Shown one piece after another: positions 9,464-18,948 of a stretch of 64,000 nt of DNA. The notes under the pieces were generated by a model. The model was not told the DNA's origin. It searched no databases and saw only the letters and a program-made list of their open reading frames with translations. This stretch comes from DATFRY01 sp035489015. GTDB taxonomy: Bacteria > Myxococcota_A > Polyangia > Haliangiales > Haliangiaceae. Each line of letters opens with the position of its first letter. The first letter of the stretch is position 1. The stretch lies in NCBI GenBank assembly GCA_035489015.1, contig DATHKR010000158.1, positions 1 to 64,000 of the forward strand. The letters are read 5' to 3'. Both the position numbers and the translations under genes were made by a program.

Positions 9464-10063
9464 ATGCCCGACGTCGGCTACGACGCGCACCCGACCGCGG
9501 TGGTGGACGACGGGGCCGAGATCGGCGCCGGGACGCGCATCTGGCACTTCGCCCACGTGTGCGCCGGCGCGGTGATCGGCCGCGACAGCGTGATCGGGCA
9601 GGGCTGCTACGTGGCGCGGGTCCGGGTGGGTGACAGGGTGCGGGTGCAGAACCACGTGTCGCTCTACGACGGCGTGACGATCGAGGACGGGGTGTTCCTG
9701 GGGCCGTCGTGCGTGTTCACCAACGTCATCAACCCGCGCGCCGAGGTCAGCCGCAAGCACGAGTACCGGCCGACCCTGGTCCGGCGCGGCGCGACGATCG
9801 GGGCCAACGCGACGATCGTGTGCGGGGTGACCATCGGCGAGCACGCGTTCGTCGGCGCCGGCGCGGTGGTGCGGCGCGACGTGGCGCCGTACGCGCTGGT
9901 GGTCGGGGTGCCGGCCCGGCGAGTCGGATGGATGTGCGCGTGCGGGGTGCGGCTGGCCGGCGAGGGGCGGCGCGCGTGCGAGTGCGGGCGGGTCTACCGG
10001 GTCTTGCGCGACCGGGTCGAGCCGGAGCCGGGACCGGAAGCGGAGCCGACCGGCGGGCGATAG
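9464..10063 (+). CDS. WlbB/WbpD-type nucleotide-sugar N-acetyltransferase
   Basis: A 199-residue left-handed beta-helix (hexapeptide repeat) enzyme. Repeats such as IGAGTRIWHFAHVCAGAVIG, VQNHVSLYDGVTIEDG and IGANATIVCGVTIGEHAFVG are seen; TRIWHFAHV and RKHEYRPTLV are characteristic of WlbB/WbpD, which acetylates the 3-amino group of UDP-2-acetamido-3-amino-2,3-dideoxy sugars. The C-terminal CACG...CECG is the small four-cysteine tail often found in this family. The DegT aminotransferase at 13738-15405 and a Gfo/Idh oxidoreductase at 24980-26002 could supply the substrate. Its last 70 bases overlap the end of the convergent 9994-11100 gene. Confidence 0.88.
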   Translation: MPDVGYDAHPTAVVDDGAEIGAGTRIWHFAHVCAGAVIGRDSVIGQGCYVARVRVGDRVRVQNHVSLYDGVTIEDGVFLGPSCVFTNVINPRAEVSRKHEYRPTLVRRGATIGANATIVCGVTIGEHAFVGAGAVVRRDVAPYALVVGVPARRVGWMCACGVRLAGEGRRACECGRVYRVLRDRVEPEPGPEAEPTGGR

Positions 10064-11100
10064 TAGGCCTGCACCTGGTGCCAGAGCGCGATCGGGTCGA
10101 AGCCGAGCAGCGCGAACGGGTGCGCGCCGGCGCTCCTCAGCCGATCCTGGGCCGACTGCGCCAGGCCGCTGGCCGCCCGGCGGGCCGAGCCGGGGACGAA
10201 GCGGGCCAGGCTGCGCGCGCTGCGCGTGGCGAACGCGGCCAGCTGCGCCCCGCCGAGCACGCCGCGCAGCCAGGCGGGGGCCGGATCGAGCACGATGTTC
10301 CCGGCCGACAGCTCGCGGCCCAGCTGATCGCTCGGGCCGACCAGGATGCGCTGCCAGGCCTCGCGGTCGGCGAAGACGCCGATCGACGGGTCGGCGTGGC
10401 GTTCGGCCACCAGGGTCAGCACGCGGTCGATCTGATCGCGCCAGCGGCGGGCCAGGACCGGCCCGGGCAGCGCGTCGGCCAGGGACAGGTGAGTGGTGAC
10501 CCGCGCGATGTCGCCGCCCTCGACGACCGCGATGACCGACGCGTGGACGTCGGCCGGCTGCGCGTCGAACACGTAGGCCAGGAGGGCGCTGTGGTCGGGC
10601 ACCAGCAGCTCGAAGGTGCGGGCGAGCGGCTCGGCCGCGAGCGGCGGGATGAGGTCGAGGAAGCGAGGCTCGACCCAGATCCCGGCGCCGCGCAGCTCGC
10701 GAAGGGCGCGCAGCACCGCCAGCCACTGGGTCGGGTAGTCGTCGTCGAGGCGGAGGCCGCGCTCGATCGCGGTGTGCAGCCGGCCGAGCGCGCCGACCTC
10801 CAGCACCACCAGGAAGGCGACGCCGAGCGCGCGCCGCGCCGAGGCCAGCTCGGCCGCGCCGGTCCCGGTCAGCGGCACCGTCGCCGGATCGACCGCGCCC
10901 TGCCCGGTGCGCACCGCGTGGACCACCCGCCCCGCCTCGACGAACGCGATCACCCAGGACGGCTCGCCCAGCCCGGGCGGCACCAGCAGGCCGAGCCAGC
11001 TGGCCAGGTGGCGGCCATCCAGATCGACCATCTCGACGTCGGGGCTGAGCACGAGGTCGAAGAATAGCCGCGATCGGCTGCCGCCGGGCCCGCCGGTCAA
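9994..11100 (-). CDS. Hypothetical protein (368 aa), coupled to beta-galactosidase-like gene
   Basis: Not recognised. The product is Ala/Leu/Arg-rich, probably cytoplasmic, mostly helical in composition, with no signal peptide, no membrane segment and no catalytic motif seen. Conserved-looking stretches include RLFFDLVLSPDVEMVDLDG at the start and HPFALLGFDPIALWHQVQAY near the end. The only start that fits is TTG at 11100, which overlaps the TGA of the upstream gene as TTGA; the frame is open further upstream but there runs through the preceding gene. The 3' end overlaps the convergent acetyltransferase gene by 70 bases. It is third in a NUDIX / glycosidase / hypothetical operon. Confidence 0.75.
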   Translation of the reverse strand: MTGGPGGSRSRLFFDLVLSPDVEMVDLDGRHLASWLGLLVPPGLGEPSWVIAFVEAGRVVHAVRTGQGAVDPATVPLTGTGAAELASARRALGVAFLVVLEVGALGRLHTAIERGLRLDDDYPTQWLAVLRALRELRGAGIWVEPRFLDLIPPLAAEPLARTFELLVPDHSALLAYVFDAQPADVHASVIAVVEGGDIARVTTHLSLADALPGPVLARRWRDQIDRVLTLVAERHADPSIGVFADREAWQRILVGPSDQLGRELSAGNIVLDPAPAWLRGVLGGAQLAAFATRSARSLARFVPGSARRAASGLAQSAQDRLRSAGAHPFALLGFDPIALWHQVQAYYRPPVGSASGPGSGSTRSRKTR

Positions 11101-13031
11101 TCGACGGCGAACAGGCGGACGGCGTGCGCGGCGAGCTCGATCGCGTGGAGGTCGCGCAGGGGATGATCGGTGACCAGGTCGCGCAGGGACGCGCCGGCCG
11201 GCGCGTGCAGATGGGCGCGCGCCGGGCGGGGCTCGGGGTTGCCCAGCGCGACGGCGCGAACGCGGCCGTCCGGGTCCTCGAACACGGAGAGGTGGAGCGG
11301 CTGGTCGGCCGGCTGGTCGGGCGGCCGAGCGAGCCGCCAGTCGGTGTCGGCGCCGGCGGCGGTGGCCAGGTCGCGGGCCAGGCCGTCGAGATCGTCGAGC
11401 GAGCCGGCTCGCATGAGGCCGGCGTGGCGCGGCAGGCGGGCGTCGTCGCCGAGCGGTCGATCGAGCTCGTCGCGGAGCGGGCGCTCGGGGCCCATGACGA
11501 CCTGCGCGCCGCGCTCGGCCGCGGCTCGCAGCCGGTGCCAGAGCGCGCGGTCGACCCGTGCCAGGGTCGGCGCGATGAAGATCGAGTGCTCGGCCCAGGC
11601 ACCCTCCTCGGCCTCCTCGTCGAGGAGCGCGTACGGCACCCCGGCCCGGTCGAGGGCGGCCATCGCGGCGGCCTGCCAGCGCCGGTGGAGGCCGGGCGCG
11701 GGGTCGCGGGCCAGCGCGGCGGCGCCGGTCGGGCCGAGCTGGCGGCCGAGGATCTCGGTCACGACCGGCGAGAGCGGGTCGGCCAGCGACGAGGCGATCG
11801 CGAAGCGCGACTCGGCGCGGCTGACCACGAGGGCCGCGCGGCAGCGCCGGCGCAGCGAGGTCCAGCCGACGGCGCGCAGCCCGCGCAACAGGCCGGCCAG
11901 CCACTCGGCCGGCGGGCGCTCCTCACCGGCGGTGGAGACCGGCGCGCCGTACCAGCGGTCGCGGTCGACCACCATGAAGAAGCACATCCCGCGCGCGCCT
12001 CCGGCCAGGACGCCGCCGGTGACCTGGACCTGATCGTCGGCGGTCATGGGCGGCAACCACGGCGGGCCGCCGACGCCGACCTCGCACGCGAGCGGCACCG
12101 GCCAGCCGGTCGCGCCCAGGTAGAGCGCGCGCTGGCGGACGTCGCCGTAGTCGCGGGCGCGGTGGTAGAAGTCGAGCCCGGTCGGGCCGCCGATGGCGCG
12201 CGCCGCGGCCGGCAGCTTGACCAGCTCCGGCGGCGACGGCGGCGCGTTGTGATAGCGGGCCAGCTCGGCCAGCCCCGCGCCGTCGAGCGCGTCGCGCACC
12301 CAGCCGAGCGCGCGCGCGGTGTAGACCTCCTTGAAGCGGACCCACTCGGCGCAGCGGGCGGCGTCGGCCGGATCCCACGCGCGCGGCGCGTCCAGGTCGC
12401 CGGCGTGCTCGCGCCACCAGGCCAGCGCGTCGGGGTGGTAGTCGTGATCGTAGGCGCCGAGCCGGAAGAACATCTGGGTCTCGTTGTCGACCTGGAACGC
12501 GACCACCGGCCCGTCCGGGAACCGGTGCGGCGCGATCCGCTCGGCGAAGCCGCGCAGCCAGGCGGCGGCGGCGTCGCGAAACCCGCGCGACGCGTACGAG
12601 GGGACCGGGAACATGTGCGGCGGCGCCGGCATCCACACCGGCGTGTCGCGCGCCGACCGCGCCTGCATCGCCGGGTCGCGCACGACCCGCTCGGGAAAGC
12701 CGAAGTGGGTGAGCTCGGCGTTGATGTGCGGGCCGGGCTTCAGCACCGCGAGTAGCCCGGCCCGCGCCACCTCGTCCAGGAACGCGGGCAGGTCGAGCGG
12801 CCCGCTCCAGTCGAGCGCGCCGCGCGCGGTCTCGTGCACGCCCCAGGGCACGTAGGTCGACACGATCTCGAAGCCGAGCCGCTTCGTCGCGGCCAGGCAG
12901 CGCGGCCAGTCCGCCGGGTCGAGCCGCCAGTAGTGCAGCTCGGCGGTGAAGAAGTCGACCTCGCGCGCGGCGGTCCCGGCGCCGAGGATCAGCCCGCGGG
13001 GGCCGAGCTGGGAGCGTCGATGTGCTTCCAC
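11097..13031 (-). CDS. Beta-galactosidase-like glycoside hydrolase (GH35/GH42 clan)
   Basis: A 644-residue protein with no signal peptide. The N-terminal (beta/alpha)8 barrel shows ELHYWRLDPADWPRCLAATK and FEIVSTYVPWGVHE, the typical opening of GH35 beta-galactosidases, and VVAFQVDNETQM, where Glu of the DNE triplet is the expected acid/base; the nucleophile may be the Glu of CEVGVGG near residue 315. A C-terminal region with a glutamine-amidotransferase-like stretch (LDEEAEEGAWAEHSIFIAPTL) resembles the trimer domain of GH42 enzymes. It would cleave beta-galactosides or a related glycan in the cytoplasm. The start is GTG at 13031, overlapping the NUDIX gene by 43 bases. Substrate is unknown. 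Confidence 0.8.
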   Translation of the reverse strand: MEAHRRSQLGPRGLILGAGTAAREVDFFTAELHYWRLDPADWPRCLAATKRLGFEIVSTYVPWGVHETARGALDWSGPLDLPAFLDEVARAGLLAVLKPGPHINAELTHFGFPERVVRDPAMQARSARDTPVWMPAPPHMFPVPSYASRGFRDAAAAWLRGFAERIAPHRFPDGPVVAFQVDNETQMFFRLGAYDHDYHPDALAWWREHAGDLDAPRAWDPADAARCAEWVRFKEVYTARALGWVRDALDGAGLAELARYHNAPPSPPELVKLPAAARAIGGPTGLDFYHRARDYGDVRQRALYLGATGWPVPLACEVGVGGPPWLPPMTADDQVQVTGGVLAGGARGMCFFMVVDRDRWYGAPVSTAGEERPPAEWLAGLLRGLRAVGWTSLRRRCRAALVVSRAESRFAIASSLADPLSPVVTEILGRQLGPTGAAALARDPAPGLHRRWQAAAMAALDRAGVPYALLDEEAEEGAWAEHSIFIAPTLARVDRALWHRLRAAAERGAQVVMGPERPLRDELDRPLGDDARLPRHAGLMRAGSLDDLDGLARDLATAAGADTDWRLARPPDQPADQPLHLSVFEDPDGRVRAVALGNPEPRPARAHLHAPAGASLRDLVTDHPLRDLHAIELAAHAVRLFAVD

Positions 13032-13714
13032 GCGTTGTCCTCGAAGACGAAGCGGCTGGGCCCGACCGCGAGCGGGTGGCCGGCCGCGATGGAGAGCGCC
13101 GCGCCCTGGCCGTGCGCCTCATAGTCCGGGTCCCACGGCAAGAGCAGGGTGAGCCCACCCGGGGCCATCCACGCCCGCGGCAGGATCGCCTGCGGCGAGG
13201 CCGCGCGCGCGGCGCACAGGCCGAGCAGCGCATCGAGGCCATCGCGGGCGGCCGGCGCGATCTCGAGCAGCGTGCGGATCTGCGGGGGCGGCAGGCGCAG
13301 CTCGGCCGAGCGCAGCAGCGCGGCGTCCGGCGTCACCCACACCGCGTCCTCGATCTCGCGCGGATCCAGCGTCGTGGTCTGGCCCGCCGGCACCGCGGCG
13401 ACGAAGAACCGGGCCGAATAGCGGCGAGGCTCGATGGACGGGGTGATCCAGTGGGCGAAGTAGTGCAGCTGGTCCAGGTCGGACAGCGCCACGCCGGCCT
13501 CCTCGGCCAGCTCGCGAGCCGCGGCCGCGCGGTCGCTCTCACCCGGCTCCGCGATGCCGCCCGGAAAGACGTAGGCCCCGGACATGAACGAAGCCTTGCT
13601 GTGCCGGCGCACCAGCAGCACCTCGAGGGCGCCCCCGCCGGCCGCCACCTCCCGGACCAGGATGACGGCCGCGGAATCGCGAGGCTCGGCCACAGCGGGC
13701 GTACCGGGGACCAT
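12989..13714 (-). CDS. NUDIX hydrolase (NUDT7/19-like)
   Basis: Hydrolyses a nucleoside diphosphate linked to another group. The NUDIX box matches G-x5-E-x7-REUxEExGU: GIAEPGE then RELAEEAGV at about residues 53-75. It is preceded by SGAYVFPGG, and is followed by an all-alpha region (PPQIRTLLEI) seen in CoA- and ADP-sugar-type members. At 241 residues it is larger than minimal NUDIX proteins (about 150). It is first in an operon with a glycosidase-like gene and a hypothetical gene, overlapping the next by 43 bases. Substrate cannot be named from sequence. Confidence 0.85.
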   Translation of the reverse strand: MVPGTPAVAEPRDSAAVILVREVAAGGGALEVLLVRRHSKASFMSGAYVFPGGIAEPGESDRAAAARELAEEAGVALSDLDQLHYFAHWITPSIEPRRYSARFFVAAVPAGQTTTLDPREIEDAVWVTPDAALLRSAELRLPPPQIRTLLEIAPAARDGLDALLGLCAARAASPQAILPRAWMAPGGLTLLLPWDPDYEAHGQGAALSIAAGHPLAVGPSRFVFEDNAWKHIDAPSSAPAG

Positions 13715-13737
13715 CGGCGCACTGTAACATCAAGGCC

Positions 13738-15397
<1,660 letters not shown>

Positions 15398-15405
<8 letters not shown>

Positions 15406-15424
15406 GTCAGCGGCTCACAGCGCC
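15398..15424. terminator. Bidirectional hairpin over two convergent stops
   Basis: GGCGCTG (15398-15404) pairs perfectly with CAGCGCC (15418-15424) around 13 bases. The stem covers the stop codons of both the aminotransferase and the convergent lipoprotein gene, as expected for a shared terminator; no T-run is present. Confidence 0.5.
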
Positions 15425-16380
15425 GGCACGACGCCGGGCGTCGGCGCCGAATCGCTCTGGTCCCAGGTCGTCAGCGTGTCCTCGCTGGTCTCGTCGTGAC
15501 CGGCGATGCCGTTGCTGCCGGTGTCCGGCTCGGCCGCGCCCTCGAGCGCGGCTCGCTTGTACGAGCCTCCGTTGCCGCTCCGAAACGTCATGGCCGGCAT
15601 CGTCGCGCCGTCCGGCGCGTAGGAGCGGGCGGTGTCGTCCGTGTCCGGCCCGTCGACCTCGACCGCCGTCTTGTCGGGCACGCCGTTCTCCTGGCCGGCC
15701 GCGGGCGGGCTGTCGCCGATCTCGACGATGTCCACGTCGGTGACCAGGTCGTTCAGGCCGTCCCAGCGGAACAGCGTGATCGCCTCGCCGGTGTCGGTGA
15801 TCTCCATCGACTGGCTGGCATCGGCGATGACCTCCATCGCGGCGGCCACCGGCGCCGGCGCCAGGTCGAGCGCGTAATCCGGTTCGGCACCGCCAAAGGC
15901 GGCGCCGAACCCGACCTCGTCCATCGCCACCACCGCGACCTGGCCGGGCATCAGCACGGCTCCCTCGGGGAAGCGCAGGATGGCGTCGAACCCCCCGACG
16001 TTCACCTCATTCCCGTCCCGCTCGCTCTGCGGAAGGCTCGCGTACTGCCGATCGTCGGTCAGGTAGTAGTCGCGGAGCGGGACCTCCACCGAGAGCAGGT
16101 TTGCGATCTCGATGAACTCCGCGCTGCTCGGCTGGGTCTTCACCTCGGTGATGAGCAGGTGCGCCGCGCCCCCCGGCGGTGGGCCGTCCGGCTGGGCGCC
16201 ATCGATCGGCGGCGGACCGTCCGGGTCGATCGCGGCGTCGATCGGCCGCCCGCCGTCGGGACCACCGCCGTCGCCGGCGGCCGCGGCGCCCGGCTCGAAC
16301 TTGCAGGAGGCGGCGAGGAGGATCCAGGCGAGCAGGAGACCCTGGATGGGTACGGATCGGTTGTGCCGCGCTTCAGCCAA
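15415..16380 (-). CDS. Lipoprotein with lamin-tail-like domain
   Basis: A 321-residue exported lipoprotein: hydrophobic LLLAWILLAASC with Cys26 as the lipid site, a flexible Asp/Gly/Pro linker (residues 30-75), then LLITEVKTQPSSAEFIEIAN and YYLTDD, the pattern of lamin-tail (LTD) domains that form small beta-sandwiches and often attach to surface proteins. The tail region is rich in Asp/Ser/Thr. The start is TTG at 16380; GAGG lies five bases upstream and no ATG or GTG is available before the signal peptide. Function is unknown; it lies at the edge of the exopolysaccharide locus but points away from it. Confidence 0.82.
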   Translation of the reverse strand: MAEARHNRSVPIQGLLLAWILLAASCKFEPGAAAAGDGGGPDGGRPIDAAIDPDGPPPIDGAQPDGPPPGGAAHLLITEVKTQPSSAEFIEIANLLSVEVPLRDYYLTDDRQYASLPQSERDGNEVNVGGFDAILRFPEGAVLMPGQVAVVAMDEVGFGAAFGGAEPDYALDLAPAPVAAAMEVIADASQSMEITDTGEAITLFRWDGLNDLVTDVDIVEIGDSPPAAGQENGVPDKTAVEVDGPDTDDTARSYAPDGATMPAMTFRSGNGGSYKRAALEGAAEPDTGSNGIAGHDETSEDTLTTWDQSDSAPTPGVVPAL

Positions 16381-16452
16381 GCTCGCCTCGAGGTCCGCGC
16401 ATGGTAGCGCAGTTCCGCCAGCCTGGCGCGGGACTGACCCGCGGGGCGGGCC

Positions 16453-18603
16453 TCAGTTCGGCTCGGTGCCGAGCCGGGCCAGCGCCGACCCCGAGAGCGC
16501 GAGCGATGAGCCGGTCGATCGCCGCCGTCCGGCGCTCGCCGAGCCAGCCGCCGCCCCGGGAGCCACGGCCGGCGGAGGCGGAGCCACGGTCGGTGCCGCG
16601 ACCGGCGCGACCATCGGCACCGGTGGCGCCGTCTCTCGCGGCGCGCCGCCGCGAATGTAGTCGTACTCCGGCACCAGGCGGGCCAGCGCCGGACGCACCA
16701 GCTCCGGCCTTCCGCTCGCGATCAGCTCGCGCAGCGACTCGAGGTGATCCATCACCTGGTCGAGGTCGTGGATGCGCCCGCGCCCGACGAAGATCTTCGG
16801 GTGACGGGTCTTGTCGGCGTTCTCGTCGCCGACCGACAGCTCCTCGAACAGCTTCTCGCCCGGCCGCAGCCCGGTGAACTGGATCTCGATGTCCTCGCCC
16901 GGCACCAGGCCAGACAGCTCGATCATGTCGCGCGCCAGGTTCACGATCTTCACCGGCTCGCCCATGTCGAGGATGAAGATCTCGCCGCCCGACCCCATCG
17001 TGCTGGCCTGCAGCACCAGCTGGCAGGCCTCCGGGATGGTCATGAAGTAGCGCTTCATGTCCGGGTGGGTGACCGTGATCGGCCCGCCGCGCGCGATCTG
17101 CTCCTCGAAGATCGGGATCACGCTGCCCGCGCTGCCCAGCACGTTGCCGAACCGCACGGTCACGAAGCGCGTCGCCGACTGGCGGGCCAGCGCCTGGGCG
17201 TAGATCTCGGCGACCCGCTTGGTCGCGCCCATCACCGAGGTCGGGTTGACCGCCTTGTCGGTCGAGATCATGACGAACGTGCCGACGCCGTGCCGATGAG
17301 CCGCGTCGGCCAGGGTCATCGTGCCGAACACGTTGTTGTGGACCGCCTCGTCCGGGTTCCACTCCATCATCGGCACGTGCTTGTGCGCCGCGGCGTGGAG
17401 GACCACGTCCGGAAGATAGGTGGCCAGCGCCCAGTCGACCCGCCGCGCGTCACAGATGTCGGCCACCAGCGGGACCAGCTGCTGGTCGGGGTGCAGCGCC
17501 TCCAGCTCGCGATGGACCTGGAACAGCGCGTTCTCGGCCTGCTCGAGCAGGATCAGGCGGGCCGGGCCGAACTGACAGACCTGGCGGCAGAGCTCGGATC
17601 CGATGCTGCCGCCCGCGCCGCTGACCAGGACGATCTTGCCGCGCAGCTGCTCGCTCAGCGCCGACATGTCGAGGTCGACCACCGCGCGGCCGAGCAGGTC
17701 CTCGATCTCCAGCTCGCGGATGCGCGACAGGTTCACGTGGCCGCCGACGATCTCGTAGATGCCGGGGATGACCTTGGTGGGGATGTCGTTGGCGCGGCAG
17801 ATCTCGGCGATCCGGCGCATCTCCTTGCCCGGGGCGTCGGCGATGGTGATGAGCGCCTGGGTGGCGCGCTGCTTCTCGCACACGCGGGCGAGGTCGGTGG
17901 TCTTGCCGAGCACGCGCAGGCCGTGCAGCACGGTGCCGACCTTCTGCGGATCGTCGTCGAGGAAGCCGACCGGCTTCAGGCCCAGGTCGGGGCGGAGCGA
18001 CAGCTCCTTGGCCACCAGCAGCCCGGCCTGACCGGCGCCGATGAGGATGATGCGAGTGCGCTCGATCGCCGGCAGCCCGGCGGCGTGCCGCTTCTCGTCG
18101 GTGCGTTCGGCGACCAGGCGGCGCACCGCGCGAACCCCGGCGATGGCCACGAAGGCGCCGGTGAAGTCGATCAGCGTGACGCCGATCGGCAGCCACACGT
18201 GCTCGAGGAACGGCAGCTGCGGCTGGTAGTAGTCGGTCAGGAAGCGGACCACGAGCAGGAACAGGGCGCCGCACCCGGTCGCCGCCAGGATCCGCGTGGT
18301 CTCGCGCAGGCCGACGTAGCGCCACTGGTAGCGGTGCACGCCGAAGAGGACCAGGAACAGGTACTGGATGCCGACCACGTGCGGCCACAGCACCAGCACG
18401 CGCATGGCCATGTAGTCGGGCGGCCGCCCGTCGAAGCGGACGAACAGCGCGGCCCACAGGGCGGCGGACAGCACGCATAGATCGATGACGACCTGCGTGG
18501 TCCGGTTGAAGAGCCGGCCCATCGAGCCGCCGGTCTCCAGAGCGCTGTCGCAGTCTCGTGGTCCGGCGGGGGTGTTTGGATGCTTCAAGTCGAGTACAGG
18601 CAT
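16453..18603 (-). CDS. Membrane-bound UDP-HexNAc 4,6-dehydratase (WbpM/PglF/CapD type)
   Basis: A 716-residue enzyme of the large WbpM/PglF class. Four hydrophobic segments in the first 150 residues anchor it in the inner membrane; a CoA-binding-like Rossmann domain (IILIGAGQAGLLVAK, GFLDDD) follows, then the catalytic SDR domain with VSGAGGSIGSELCRQ, HAAAHKHVPMME and ISTDKAVNPTSVMGATK, where Met-Lys of the MGATK block replaces the usual Tyr-x-x-x-Lys. It should make UDP-4-keto-6-deoxy-HexNAc, the entry to bacillosamine or QuiNAc/FucNAc sugars. The last 100 residues are a Pro/Ala-rich tail, unusual for the family. It is divergent from the Wzc-like gene across a 345-base regulatory region. Confidence 0.93.
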   Translation of the reverse strand: MPVLDLKHPNTPAGPRDCDSALETGGSMGRLFNRTTQVVIDLCVLSAALWAALFVRFDGRPPDYMAMRVLVLWPHVVGIQYLFLVLFGVHRYQWRYVGLRETTRILAATGCGALFLLVVRFLTDYYQPQLPFLEHVWLPIGVTLIDFTGAFVAIAGVRAVRRLVAERTDEKRHAAGLPAIERTRIILIGAGQAGLLVAKELSLRPDLGLKPVGFLDDDPQKVGTVLHGLRVLGKTTDLARVCEKQRATQALITIADAPGKEMRRIAEICRANDIPTKVIPGIYEIVGGHVNLSRIRELEIEDLLGRAVVDLDMSALSEQLRGKIVLVSGAGGSIGSELCRQVCQFGPARLILLEQAENALFQVHRELEALHPDQQLVPLVADICDARRVDWALATYLPDVVLHAAAHKHVPMMEWNPDEAVHNNVFGTMTLADAAHRHGVGTFVMISTDKAVNPTSVMGATKRVAEIYAQALARQSATRFVTVRFGNVLGSAGSVIPIFEEQIARGGPITVTHPDMKRYFMTIPEACQLVLQASTMGSGGEIFILDMGEPVKIVNLARDMIELSGLVPGEDIEIQFTGLRPGEKLFEELSVGDENADKTRHPKIFVGRGRIHDLDQVMDHLESLRELIASGRPELVRPALARLVPEYDYIRGGAPRETAPPVPMVAPVAAPTVAPPPPAVAPGAAAGSASAGRRRSTGSSLALSGSALARLGTEPN

Positions 18604-18626
18604 GACTTCGGGGGGAAAGCCCGCGG

Positions 18627-18655
18627 ATACTAGGACGGCAAGGTCCCGGGAGCAA
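18627..18655 (-). promoter_or_regulatory. Candidate promoter for the 4,6-dehydratase gene
   Basis: On the minus strand TTGCTC (18655-18650) and TAGTAT (18632-18627) are 17 bases apart, giving a leader of about 17 bases before the ATG at 18603. The matches are moderate, and A/T-rich boxes are rare in this GC-rich background. Confidence 0.45.
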
Positions 18656-18779
18656 ACGGGCTTGGGGGGGGCTGGCGGGGGAGGCCAGCAGAGGTAGGGT
18701 GCCCTGGACGGTTTCAGGCTTAGTGAGGTCGTGTGACAGCTTCGTTCATGGCGATAACCAGAGGATCAGGGGTTGTCAC

Positions 18780-18857
18780 GCGGTCTCGGCAGTCGGGACC
18801 GCGATGGATTTGCATTCGGCGCAAGCGCTTGATCCGGCCCGCGATCTGGTCTAGGAA
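18780..18857 (+). promoter_or_regulatory. Candidate promoter and operator for the Wzc-like gene
   Basis: TTGATC (18829-18834) and TAGGAA (18852-18857) are 17 bases apart. A perfect ten-base palindrome CAAGCGCTTG (18822-18831) overlaps the -35 box and could be a repressor site. Just upstream GCGGTC (18780-18785) pairs with GACCGC (18797-18802). The remaining parts of the 345-base intergenic region show no other clear signal. Confidence 0.4.
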
Positions 18858-18948
18858 ACCCCCGCCACCGGAGCCCACGACGACGTGAACCCCGGCGGCA
18901 GATCCGGCGACTAATCACTCTTTGCCCCCCCGTCACTCCGGAGACCAT

